Of a DNA stretch of 64,000 nt, positions 7,135 through 16,003 are shown in pieces. A program made the translations under genes and the position numbers. How positions within the stretch are numbered: the stretch's first letter is position 1; every line of letters begins with the position of its first letter. Source of the stretch: Lentibacillus kapialis (GTDB lineage Bacteria > Bacillota > Bacilli > Bacillales > Amphibacillaceae); assembly GCF_014646635.1 (NCBI RefSeq), contig NZ_BMNQ01000004.1, forward strand, positions 1-64,000, read 5' to 3'. The notes below the pieces were generated by a model. That model was not told the DNA's origin. It worked only from the letters and a program-made list of their open reading frames with translations, and did no database searches.

Positions 7135-8298
7135 TTATTCACCTCCAAACAAAAAGACCGCCAAAATGGCAGACTTTATATTTTGTGTGTCGTTTTTTGT
7201 TCCTAAGCCGTCATTTTTTTTAACACCCTTTTTATCAGCATAGGCTGTGTTTTTTACCTTCCCAACAACATAAACTCCAATACGTGATTTGTTCAATAAG
7301 AAAGTCAAAAACACGGCAGTTGACACAGTGACTAAAAATGTAATCGCAATATAAAGAATCAGGTTATCGTTAGGAACTAAACCATATTTCACAATTAAAG
7401 ATATTAACAACGGATGGAGTAAGTAAATACCAAACGAGTATCTGCTGATCAACATAACCAGGTTAGGTACTTTATTCATCTTTGATGCCAAGTAAATCAA
7501 AATACCTATGATCGACATAGTGTAGAAGACAATATCAAACCTTTTTGAGTGTATACTCTCAAATCCTAGTATAAAATAATCAAACATTAATAATGAAACG
7601 GATAAAGCTAGAACGGTTATTATTTTTCCGGCATTTCTGGTAACCTTATGTTTTATCAGATCGTAATTCCTACCACAATAAAAAGCAACAGCAAAATAAA
7701 AAATCCAACCAAAGAACAATAATTTAAATCCATCGTTCCAAAAATTCAATATATGTTCATTTGCTGATGGAGGCAAGCGCAAAACATTAAATATACCTAA
7801 ATAACCAATATTGATAATTAGAGATACTCCTAATATTAACCACGGTGAATATCTGTGAGCAATATATTTTTGAAAAATAAAATGTAAAATATAGAACTGA
7901 AATATGATTAATACAAAGTATCCGTGATAACCGCCCAGTACATTACCAATCACATCTGATACAAATGAAGATATAGTAAGCTGATTTGCATTCCATAAAT
8001 TAAACCAAGCATAGATTATGGCCATAATAATATAAGGGGTCAATATAAACTTAACTCTCTTGCTGAAAAACCCATTCGGTATTTTATCCTGATAGGAATT
8101 GGCAAGCAGTAATTCGGAAATAAAAACGAACGTTGGTGTACCAAACATGAGAAAAAGTTGCACTATTCTTAACATGGTCTCGTTGTGTCCATCAGCAAAT
8201 AACAATGAACTGGATATAGCATGTAGAAAAACTACAGCTAAACAAGCAATAGTTCTTAAAAAGAATATTTCATTAATTACTTTCTTGCCCTGTCCCAC
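7135..8298 (-). CDS. Acyltransferase 3 family membrane protein
   Basis: The 387-residue protein has about ten hydrophobic helices and the acyltransferase-3 hallmarks: FFLRTIACLAVVFLHA near the start, with the conserved His, then TPTFVFISELLLA and YSFGIYLLHPLLI near the end. The family transfers acyl groups, usually acetyl, to surface or secreted glycans. The GTG start follows AAGGAG. Its placement between tail genes, next to a Wzy-like gene in the same direction, makes it a moron. The coding sequence is more AT-rich than its virion-gene neighbours. A role in changing the lysogen's or infected cell's surface polysaccharide is inferred. Confidence 0.85.
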   Translation of the reverse strand: MGQGKKVINEIFFLRTIACLAVVFLHAISSSLLFADGHNETMLRIVQLFLMFGTPTFVFISELLLANSYQDKIPNGFFSKRVKFILTPYIIMAIIYAWFNLWNANQLTISSFVSDVIGNVLGGYHGYFVLIIFQFYILHFIFQKYIAHRYSPWLILGVSLIINIGYLGIFNVLRLPPSANEHILNFWNDGFKLLFFGWIFYFAVAFYCGRNYDLIKHKVTRNAGKIITVLALSVSLLMFDYFILGFESIHSKRFDIVFYTMSIIGILIYLASKMNKVPNLVMLISRYSFGIYLLHPLLISLIVKYGLVPNDNLILYIAITFLVTVSTAVFLTFLLNKSRIGVYVVGKVKNTAYADKKGVKKNDGLGTKNDTQNIKSAILAVFLFGGE

Positions 8299-8316
8299 TA
8301 TTACGATCTCCTTCTG

Positions 8317-9519
8317 TCACCAAACTATGCGTTTTTTAAAGAGAGGTTTTGTTTTTGTTTTAACAGGATCTTTTATTTTGACATTAATATAATGAGCAGT
8401 AATAATTATCCCAAAAATTATCCAAGTATATTTCTGCGCTTCGGCATGACTAGCAATTGATAGTATCATCCAAGTGGTTATTAGTGTTAGGCACAACCAT
8501 CTGTATGGGTTTCTTTTTTCCAATTTGAACGAAAAGGCCAAAAGTATGGATAGCATGATTACAAATATCCCCATGCCAATCAAACCATTCTCAGTTAAAA
8601 TTGATAAATATGAGTTATGTGATGACATCTCCTCACCATATACCGCAGCTGCCTCTTGATAAGAACCCGCTCCCGCCCCTAAAACAGGTCTTTGAGAAAA
8701 TGTCTCTAAGCCGGATTCCCATATAACAGTTCTACCGTTGAGGGTTCCACCTGCAAGTTCATCACTAACAGTAGAAAACCTTTCTAGTTGTCCTGGAGGT
8801 AATTGTGAAACAACAAACCAGCCAATAATGACTAATGATAATGTAATTATTTTACGAAATCTAATCCGGTATTTGAACAATAGCCAAAAAGAACAAATTG
8901 CCACAAAAATCAATAACACCATAGCTGTTCTTGAACCGGTAAGAAGTATCGCGAAAGCCCCGGCCGGAATAAACAAAGAGTATAACTTTGAACCATTTAC
9001 GGTCAAATACATCGCCATTGCTAATCCCAAAGACCATATTATCCCTAATGAGTTAGGATTGTAGCCTTCTATAAAGAATCTAGTCGATACACCCATTTGA
9101 ATACTGCCGGTTAGGTATTGATAGATTGATTGTATTGCGATGACAGAACAACCCAACACAAACGATTTAATCAATCCGTCAAGCCTTTCTTTAGTACAGG
9201 CAAACTCATATATAGCCCAAGCGATAAAAGCAAGCTGCAAAAACAATACGCTTTTATCTAATGCATCCGCAGGAACTGATGCCCAAAAGTACGAAGCAAT
9301 GTTCACAAAGATAAACAATATCAACAATACAAAGAACAAGGGCAACTTTTTAAACTCTTTTTGTAACAATACAGTAAAAACAGCAAGACCTGCTAGCGCT
9401 ATCCCGACTGCTTTATTTAAACTACCTATTCCTGGGATAATAAAGTGTTTTTGAATTGGCATGGTGAAAATAGTCAACCATAAGAGTACATATGTTAATT
9501 TTTGAAATAAAACAATCAA
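8317..9519 (-). CDS. O-antigen ligase / Wzy polymerase-like membrane protein
   Basis: This 400-residue protein has about eleven membrane helices and the Wzy_C signature: a long outside loop with GRTVIWESGLETFSQRP, GAGAGSYQEA and SHNSYLSILTENGLIG. Members polymerise or ligate glycan repeat units at the outer membrane face; related proteins transfer glycans to proteins. It starts at TTG behind GGAG and lies 18 bases upstream of the acyltransferase gene, so the two are one unit. In a Gram-positive host the substrate could be a capsule or wall polysaccharide. Which of ligase, polymerase or O-transferase applies cannot be told. Confidence 0.8.
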   Translation of the reverse strand: MIVLFQKLTYVLLWLTIFTMPIQKHFIIPGIGSLNKAVGIALAGLAVFTVLLQKEFKKLPLFFVLLILFIFVNIASYFWASVPADALDKSVLFLQLAFIAWAIYEFACTKERLDGLIKSFVLGCSVIAIQSIYQYLTGSIQMGVSTRFFIEGYNPNSLGIIWSLGLAMAMYLTVNGSKLYSLFIPAGAFAILLTGSRTAMVLLIFVAICSFWLLFKYRIRFRKIITLSLVIIGWFVVSQLPPGQLERFSTVSDELAGGTLNGRTVIWESGLETFSQRPVLGAGAGSYQEAAAVYGEEMSSHNSYLSILTENGLIGMGIFVIMLSILLAFSFKLEKRNPYRWLCLTLITTWMILSIASHAEAQKYTWIIFGIIITAHYINVKIKDPVKTKTKPLFKKRIVW

Positions 9520-9593
9520 ATCAATGACTCCATTCTGATAGAATATATACTTGATTCTACCATACTATTTCCGGAATAGGAATGACGTAATTC

Positions 9594-11228
9594 TTAATTG
9601 ATTAAGTTTTGATAACCCATATATAGCCAATTCAATTGTGCTTCTGTCCCAAGTGTGACCACTTCAGAACTATATTGTGTATCACTTTCTTTCGGATGCA
9701 TTGTGTGGCTTATCTCAAATATACCTCCGGTAATACCTAGACTGTTAACAAATGGGGGTGTGGATCCTCCAGTACCGGGACTTGAATGCCCAAAAAATAT
9801 ATCATTTCCTTGTGGGAATGATTCATCTGCTATTTTCCATTTTTGAGACAGATGGGAAAAGTAATAACTTGCCATATTTAATTCACGTTGACTTTCGACA
9901 ATGTTCCACATAAATATATTCTGATCAGATTGTGAACTGAAATTATGAAAATCGGCATAAAAGTCGACTTTGTTATTATTTAAATAATCCGCAATAGCAA
10001 TGCTTTCCGGCTCTGTCAACGGTTCACTTCCTCCATACCCTATATCGCCCGGTGTTCCTACGGTAAACCCTGTAGGGAAATTTCGGTTAATGTCCACGCC
10101 ATTAGAGTTTATTTTGCCGTTAAAAGTAACTGGATCATCTGAATTATCAATACCGTACACATTGACAAGAGGGACAACCGTGAACTCAACATTCCAGCGA
10201 AATACTTCTAATACATCGCTATTCCGCCAGTTCTCACATATTTGCTTCATAGTCTCATACAAGCACCACCAACCCGCTTTTTCACTCCCATGCACACCAG
10301 AGATGATGAAAAATTGCAGGAGGTCCGTTTCCATATCAGTACGGAAAATATTCGGTTGCTCAGGTCCAAAGGTGTATTTATAAATTTCCTTCCCTGTTGA
10401 CTCGGTAGCGAACAATTCCTTTGTGATATAAGTCGGATAAGCACTCATTAATGCATCGTATAAAGCATACATACTCGCCGAATCTTGCTCGTGTATTTTA
10501 TGTGTGCTGTCAGGGCTGTTTACGCTTTCCAGAGCAGGAACGTCATACATTTCTTGGCTTCGCAATGTTTTTACTGGTTTATCTTTTTCTACTGAATCGT
10601 CTATTGTTCCCGGTAAATATTTTTCATTTATCTTCGGTTCAATACCAGTAGAGGTATCTCCTTTTTCCACTTTCAAACGGGGTTCCTTTCCCGTTTTGGA
10701 CACATAAATAAAAGCGAATTGGCTTTCAGACGTTGTTGTAAAAGTATATTCTCTTTCCGGAACAGTAGTATCGCCCATGACGATATTACTGTCCAAATTA
10801 AAAATGTCGAAATCACTAAATTCAAAGGGTCTGTTCGACAACCCAATCCTAAAAGCGTCCGTTATATCAACATTATAGCTTTTGGCAGTATACGTTGTAT
10901 CCGGTTCAACAGGAATTATCGCAAGACTCCCTTCTTCCCCAGATAGAGTTCTGCTTACACGCATACCGCCACCTGTAATCGGGTATAATATCCACGGTTC
11001 ATAGTTGCCGTCGAAAATATTGTTATCGGCGAACATGTCGGTCAATATATCGTTGTTTTCTTTTGACAATTCGCTGATGCTAGTTAATTCATCAACAACA
11101 TCAGGTTTAATATTTTTTATAGCCTCATCAATAGCCAGCTGGCGAACATTATATAGTTCTTTGAAGTTTTCATTAATGGCATTTCGGTTGTCCCTATCCC
11201 ATTGTGTGCTTATATTCTTACGTGCCAT
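9594..11228 (-). CDS. Tail protein with M14 zinc carboxypeptidase-like domain
   Basis: The 544-residue protein starts like Gram-positive phage tail fibres (KNISTQWDRDNRNAINENF, then a short coiled coil). Residues about 68-200 form a beta module also present in the Dit protein encoded next door. Residues about 300-540 show the M14 set: His313 and Glu316 in GVHGSEKAG, a GVDINRNFP segment, His428 in ADFHNF and Glu505 in GGIFEISHT. M14 enzymes cleave C-terminal or glutamyl amide bonds. On a virion it probably degrades a surface peptide or polyglutamate layer during adsorption; the substrate is inference. It follows the Dit gene by 13 bases. Confidence 0.8.
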   Translation of the reverse strand: MARKNISTQWDRDNRNAINENFKELYNVRQLAIDEAIKNIKPDVVDELTSISELSKENNDILTDMFADNNIFDGNYEPWILYPITGGGMRVSRTLSGEEGSLAIIPVEPDTTYTAKSYNVDITDAFRIGLSNRPFEFSDFDIFNLDSNIVMGDTTVPEREYTFTTTSESQFAFIYVSKTGKEPRLKVEKGDTSTGIEPKINEKYLPGTIDDSVEKDKPVKTLRSQEMYDVPALESVNSPDSTHKIHEQDSASMYALYDALMSAYPTYITKELFATESTGKEIYKYTFGPEQPNIFRTDMETDLLQFFIISGVHGSEKAGWWCLYETMKQICENWRNSDVLEVFRWNVEFTVVPLVNVYGIDNSDDPVTFNGKINSNGVDINRNFPTGFTVGTPGDIGYGGSEPLTEPESIAIADYLNNNKVDFYADFHNFSSQSDQNIFMWNIVESQRELNMASYYFSHLSQKWKIADESFPQGNDIFFGHSSPGTGGSTPPFVNSLGITGGIFEISHTMHPKESDTQYSSEVVTLGTEAQLNWLYMGYQNLIN

Positions 11229-11240
11229 GCCTTCACTCCC

Positions 11241-12602
11241 TTATAGGTAGTAGAACCTAAAGTCAAATTCAAATTTGGCAAACCCCTCGGATATTTCAAA
11301 CTCATTCCAACCGGGATCTAATTCAATATATTGCCTATTTGTTTTTCTAAGATATTGCAGCCCATTTTTTGTGATATTCGGCCCATCCATAACAATTCTG
11401 TCAGGCCTCTTCAATTCGTAGTCTGACACACTAAACGTTGTTCCATTCGTCACATTTTTTAGTTCCATGCTAGAAACATCATCACCAGGATATGGCTCAT
11501 AAGGAGTTGCTTCATCACCGGATTCAACCTGCACCATTGTTGGCGGTGTTTGGTCTTGTGCTATCATTGCATATAGATAATGGTCGCCTTCCGGGATTGT
11601 CAAAGTATATTCCCGTTCCGGAATAGTGTATTTACCTTGAACGTGAATAGGCCTTCCCATATCAAATATGCCGGCATTATCGAACTCCGGCACTGTTGGT
11701 GCTGTTGCAACAGTGAAATGATTTGAGTTTTCCGTATCATGAACCTTGATTGTGTAGGTTTCGCCAGGCGTGACAGGAACCATTAATGTGTGTTCTGCCC
11801 CTTGATAATTTCTTCTTAAATAAGCCGTGGTTTCCGAACCTGAACCATAATTGTATATATACCAATCGTGGTACGTTCCGTCGAATAGATTATTGCTTTC
11901 ATTTTCTGCAATCTCACTAATCGTTATTTTCAAGTCCTGCTTAAACGGATGTATCGCCACATTACCGGCATTATAAATCCGAAACGACGTGCCTGTGTGG
12001 GTGTAGATTAAACTGTTCGGGTCTGTGATTAACCCCATACCAAATCCCCATAATTCATCATTAGCATCAATTCCGTTTTGGTGTATGTCTTGCGTTGTAC
12101 CGATTGATTCGGCGTAGGGTAATTCTGTTGTTTCAAGCGACATTTCACCTTCACCCATTGTTAATGTCTGCTCAATGTCAAAGCTGCCAGAAACACGAAC
12201 TAAATAACGCTTACCACCTACGTAGACGTTATGGCTGTCTTGACTGATGATACGATCACCCACACCGTCTACAGCACTTTCATTTATATCCACAAAGTCA
12301 TATTGCATCGGCTTTGGTCTACGCAATTCGCGTATAAAAAAAGAATCGGTATCAAGTACCAATTCATACAGCTTATCCCTTAATAATGGATAATCGAGTA
12401 AGTCATCCGCTCGTATGTGGAATGGCAATGTGATTGTTCTAGTACCATGTGTCGCACCATAATCCACCCTGCCCGCTCTACCTTCGACTGTTCCATATTG
12501 GCTGTCTATCGTGATTGAACCAACTCTAAAATCATCAATCTCAATGTTAAAATCAGAAAGCAAAAAGGAAGTGCCATCTGATTTTGTTATTTCTGCATCC
12601 AT
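11241..12602 (-). CDS. Distal tail protein (Dit) with an inserted module
   Basis: The 453-residue protein has the siphovirus tail-component N-terminal domain (about 1-165) and a galectin-like C-terminal domain that ends YLRKTNRQYIELDPGWNEFE. Plain Dit proteins of SPP1 type are about 250 residues. The extra length comes from an insertion at about 232-375 (NNLFDGTYHDW, VPVTPGETYT, IPEREYTLTIPEG) that resembles residues 68-200 of the neighbouring M14-domain protein. This matches the pattern of evolved Dit proteins carrying carbohydrate-binding modules. It would sit at the tail-tube end, joined to the baseplate. Confidence 0.85.
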   Translation of the reverse strand: MDAEITKSDGTSFLLSDFNIEIDDFRVGSITIDSQYGTVEGRAGRVDYGATHGTRTITLPFHIRADDLLDYPLLRDKLYELVLDTDSFFIRELRRPKPMQYDFVDINESAVDGVGDRIISQDSHNVYVGGKRYLVRVSGSFDIEQTLTMGEGEMSLETTELPYAESIGTTQDIHQNGIDANDELWGFGMGLITDPNSLIYTHTGTSFRIYNAGNVAIHPFKQDLKITISEIAENESNNLFDGTYHDWYIYNYGSGSETTAYLRRNYQGAEHTLMVPVTPGETYTIKVHDTENSNHFTVATAPTVPEFDNAGIFDMGRPIHVQGKYTIPEREYTLTIPEGDHYLYAMIAQDQTPPTMVQVESGDEATPYEPYPGDDVSSMELKNVTNGTTFSVSDYELKRPDRIVMDGPNITKNGLQYLRKTNRQYIELDPGWNEFEISEGFAKFEFDFRFYYL

Positions 12603-12613
12603 ATGACACCTCC

Positions 12614-15187
12614 CTAGAATTTGTTTATCGTGCTGTCTATTGCGTTACCTTCGTTTACATATGTGCGTATCCATTCGGCATCTGCTTCATTGCGGACAAT
12701 GATTTGAATAGGTTGTTTCTGCACTTGCACATCAGCATTAACAGCACTCTGTACTTGCGCGGCGCTCCCGCGTCCCAAACTTCTTAGGCTCGATGTTATT
12801 TGTGATGATCTCACCTGTAGTTTAGGGTTATAAGCGTTTCTTGTTGTTGCTGCCAATCTCTCACTCGCCCGCATAATCGGTCGTTTTGCGCGATTTATCG
12901 ACTGGCCAATTGGTCCTGCAAAGTCCATTTTATGAATATCTTTTAATGGGCCGCGTTTTGCAGGAGAAAACGGCCATAAATCTCGGACCCTTCCAACGAT
13001 TCCCTCAACTTTGCCGACAATCTTGTCTTTCATATTCATGATGCCGTCGATCGCAGACTGGATGATAGCCTTACCGGAATCATATAAGTTGAGTCCACCA
13101 AAAAAGTCAAGTATGCTGCCGCCTATATCTTTGACCTTTCCAAGCGCATCCTTCATTTTTTGGCGTATAGAATTAACGATATCCGTGAATTTGTTTTTGA
13201 CTGTGCTAACAATGTTTCCAACGATATTCGAAAAGAATGACTTAATGCTTCCCCAGATATTTGAAATCAAGTCTCTCGCTCGCTGCATCTTATTGCGTAT
13301 GTTGCTGACGATTTCTAAAAATTTATTGATGACCGCCGAAACAATAGATGACAGTAAATTGACAATAAATGACTTGATTGTAGACCAAATATTTTTCAAG
13401 AAATTCCACGCAGCCGTGATCTTGTCCACTATCGCCTGACGTATTTCAGCAAATTTTTTAGCTACGTTTTTTGCAATTTTTATGGCCGCATTAATCGATG
13501 CAGACTTGATTTTTTGCCATGTTGATTTTAACCAGTTCCAAATTTTTGAAAAGGTTTTCTTTGTCCACGCCCAGATTTTATCCCAATTTTTAATGATGAT
13601 GGTTGCTAAAGCGATAACGATTGATATGACAATACCAACTGGGTTTGTAAACCTAATAAGAAAACTACCAATACGTACGATCATCGGACCGAGTCTGGTA
13701 AAAGCCGAAAGTAGTTTTGTGCCGACACTCATCCATAATCTCTTGAAGAAAGGCAGTACTTTAGAAATAGCCCCGCCTATACGGGAAAAGAACGGCCCAA
13801 TTTTAGAAATAACCTTTGTCACACTCGTAAAAGCCTGTCCCACAAGCAAAATAATCGGTGTCAGCGTCGTTATGACACCCATAAGCGATATTCCCAATGC
13901 AATTAACTTGCCGACAATGGGATTGCCCTGCATAAGCCCGTTTATCCATGAAAAGAAGCTGTTGGCCATGTCAAGTATCTTGGAACCTAATGGCGCCATA
14001 CCTTTACCTAATTCGATAATAAAGGTAGTCAAGTTTCCGATAAGTGACATGACTTTCGGTGTGTTCTCTTTGACAAAATTAATAAATTTATTGAAAGCCT
14101 CTGATTCACTCAGACCAGCCGCCCAATTGGCAAATTGTTCAGTCATGCCAATTAAGCCTTCTTCCATATCCTCACCAAGCGGGCCAAAAGCTTTCATGAG
14201 CTCCATAAAGCCGTTTAGCACATTGCCTGCTATTGTACCCCAATTTGCGATAGCTGAAGTGCCGCGTGTAGCAAAGAAGTCTATGAAGCTTTTAAATTGG
14301 TCTGTTTTAGCAAAAGCATTGAATCGATTTAATAAATCTGTCAGAACGTCTGCTACCGGTTGAATGATCGGTTTCAGGCTGTTTAGTAGAGTTGTCGCTG
14401 TTTTAAGTCCTGCTGTGAACACCTGAAAAACAGGCTCCTGTGTCACTTCAAGAAACTCAGACCACGCGGATTTAAACTTATTGACCTGTTCCATGGCCGA
14501 CCGTTGTGCTTTGCTCATGCTGTTTAATATGTTTTTGCGCTCGTTAAGAAGTTCATTAATTTTTTCTTGATTCGGATCCAACGATGCCTTTTCTTCCTGG
14601 ATCTTCTCGTTGACTTTATTGACTTCTTCCATGCTTTCGGCCAGCTTTTGAGCATTACCTACCGCCGCTATGCCGAATGCCCCAGCTGCTCCACCTGCTG
14701 CCACAAAAGAAGAGGCCAGTGCACCGATGCCACCGGTTAGCACGGCAATAATAGGTGATAGGGCGGGGATGGCTGAAATAAAACCTCCCATGAAGGTACT
14801 TCCTGCCACTTCACCAATCGAGCGCATGGTCGTTGCGATACGATTCATTTTGTTCATGAATTTTTTAAATTCTGCGTCTATATGGACAACAATTCTATCC
14901 CGTGCAAGGTCTCTGGATTTTCGGGCGACCTGCTGGGCTTTTCGGAAAAAACTGGTTGTGTCAGCATCAATCTCTTTTTCGGCTGATTGCTGTGTAAACG
15001 TCTGCATCATTTTCCGCGCTTTTTTTATATTCCGCTGTAACGGTTTGGTATCTGCGTCCAGTTCAGTGTCTTCAACACTTTCAGATTCACGTTTGAAGCG
15101 CTGTGTCACATCGCGCGCTGTCTGTATCGCTTTTCTGTACTTGCTGACGTTAGCTTTTAACTCAGCTTCAATTGAATAATTCGCCAA
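12614..15187 (-). CDS. Tail tape measure protein
   Basis: At 857 residues it is the longest phage protein. It starts with a helical region (EAELKANVSKYRKAIQ), then hydrophobic segments (FMGGFISAIPALSPIIAVLTGGIGALASSF; LIALGISLMGVITTL), a long Trp/Ile-rich helical repeat region (IWNWLKSTWQKIKS, NIWGSIKSFFSNIVGN) and a basic C-terminal part. This is the usual build of siphovirus tape measures, which set tail length and help DNA cross the membrane. It follows the frameshifted chaperone pair, as in most siphophages. Confidence 0.93.
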   Translation of the reverse strand: MANYSIEAELKANVSKYRKAIQTARDVTQRFKRESESVEDTELDADTKPLQRNIKKARKMMQTFTQQSAEKEIDADTTSFFRKAQQVARKSRDLARDRIVVHIDAEFKKFMNKMNRIATTMRSIGEVAGSTFMGGFISAIPALSPIIAVLTGGIGALASSFVAAGGAAGAFGIAAVGNAQKLAESMEEVNKVNEKIQEEKASLDPNQEKINELLNERKNILNSMSKAQRSAMEQVNKFKSAWSEFLEVTQEPVFQVFTAGLKTATTLLNSLKPIIQPVADVLTDLLNRFNAFAKTDQFKSFIDFFATRGTSAIANWGTIAGNVLNGFMELMKAFGPLGEDMEEGLIGMTEQFANWAAGLSESEAFNKFINFVKENTPKVMSLIGNLTTFIIELGKGMAPLGSKILDMANSFFSWINGLMQGNPIVGKLIALGISLMGVITTLTPIILLVGQAFTSVTKVISKIGPFFSRIGGAISKVLPFFKRLWMSVGTKLLSAFTRLGPMIVRIGSFLIRFTNPVGIVISIVIALATIIIKNWDKIWAWTKKTFSKIWNWLKSTWQKIKSASINAAIKIAKNVAKKFAEIRQAIVDKITAAWNFLKNIWSTIKSFIVNLLSSIVSAVINKFLEIVSNIRNKMQRARDLISNIWGSIKSFFSNIVGNIVSTVKNKFTDIVNSIRQKMKDALGKVKDIGGSILDFFGGLNLYDSGKAIIQSAIDGIMNMKDKIVGKVEGIVGRVRDLWPFSPAKRGPLKDIHKMDFAGPIGQSINRAKRPIMRASERLAATTRNAYNPKLQVRSSQITSSLRSLGRGSAAQVQSAVNADVQVQKQPIQIIVRNEADAEWIRTYVNEGNAIDSTINKF

Positions 15188-15191
15188 ATCC

Positions 15192-15533
15192 TCACCCCTT
15201 TCTGTTTCGTTTTGCAGCTAGTTCAGCAGGGGATAGACTTTTGCTTTCGGGCTTTTTCTCTTCCTGCCTTGTAAAACCTTCGCTCACTTCTCTCAACGCT
15301 TTCTCATAATCAAAGAAATCTTTAAAATCCTTGAATACATATTCCTCTCTCGGCTTCTTTTCTGTCCCTTTATTTTCTGTGGCGGATGCGTTACGGTTCA
15401 GAAATGCAGACAAGTGCATGTTGTACAGTTCATCGACTTCTTTATAATCCTGTGCGTAGCGTTTGTAGTGGAATTCTGTCAGCGTCATCATTTCTGCATC
15501 ACGCAATCGATCTATACCTTCAAACTTACGCAA
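15192..15533 (-). CDS. Tail assembly chaperone, frameshift-extension part
   Basis: These 113 residues (RKFEGIDRLRDAEMMTLTEFHYKR onward) are in the -1 frame relative to the preceding chaperone. The only start in this frame is a TTG with no ribosome binding site. The open frame continues upstream past the stop of the first chaperone and reads GLTYNEIIIEALRKFEG. That fits a G/GT-type programmed -1 frameshift, giving a long fusion that binds the tape measure protein during tail assembly. I do not see a classical slippery heptamer; the slip must fall between about 15570 and 15620. Confidence 0.7.
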   Translation of the reverse strand: MRKFEGIDRLRDAEMMTLTEFHYKRYAQDYKEVDELYNMHLSAFLNRNASATENKGTEKKPREEYVFKDFKDFFDYEKALREVSEGFTRQEEKKPESKSLSPAELAAKRNRKG

Positions 15534-15559
15534 GGCTTCAATGATGATTTCGTTGTATG

Positions 15560-15949
15560 TTAACCCTCTTCCTTCACCGCTTGAATTGTCTGACCCGCTT
15601 CCTTCTCCTTCGTTTCGTCCGGTACGAGGTTTCGGGTCATAGGTCGCTTCCCCAATTCTTCAATGATTTGTTCACCAAATGCTTCAAAGCCTTCATTTTC
15701 AGCAATACTGTCCAACACCTGTTCCAGATCCTCATAGGTTTTAGGGGCTTTTTTATCGTGTGAAGAGGCTGCTTTAATTACCTTTGACAGTCCGATAATA
15801 TTACCGGATTGTAGTTTCGGCACTAGCATTTCAAGACCTTCGCCAAGATTAGCGCCCTCGATTTCAAAACCTAATGCTTTATCAATTTCAGTTAATGTGC
15901 GCAGGCCGAATGATAGCTCAATTTCGCGGCCATTAAAGTTAATATGCAT
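15560..15949 (-). CDS. Tail assembly chaperone (gpG-like)
   Basis: The 129-residue protein begins MHINFNGREIELSFGLRTL and contains LTEIDKALG, a pattern common to tail assembly chaperones of Gram-positive siphophages. It lies between the major tail protein and the tape measure, the conserved position. Its C-terminus (QAVKEEG) overlaps the -1 frame of the downstream extension. It coats the tape measure before tube polymerisation. Confidence 0.8.
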   Translation of the reverse strand: MHINFNGREIELSFGLRTLTEIDKALGFEIEGANLGEGLEMLVPKLQSGNIIGLSKVIKAASSHDKKAPKTYEDLEQVLDSIAENEGFEAFGEQIIEELGKRPMTRNLVPDETKEKEAGQTIQAVKEEG

Positions 15950-15975
15950 ATATTAATCCTCCTGTTCATAAGTAA

Positions 15976-16003
15976 AAGAGCAGACTTTCTAAGCCTGCTC
16001 TTA
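15976..16003 (-). terminator. Hairpin at the stop codon of the major tail gene
   Basis: Read on the minus strand, AAGAGCAGGCTT and AGTCTGCTCTT pair around AGAA, followed by TTTT. The stem includes the major tail protein stop codon. It probably attenuates transcription so the tube protein is made in excess over the chaperones and tape measure. Confidence 0.6.

Noticed and set aside
13482-14363. 293-codon plus-strand frame inside the tape measure gene
   Set aside because: Long open antisense frames are common opposite helical tape-measure genes; no start signal or domain supports it.
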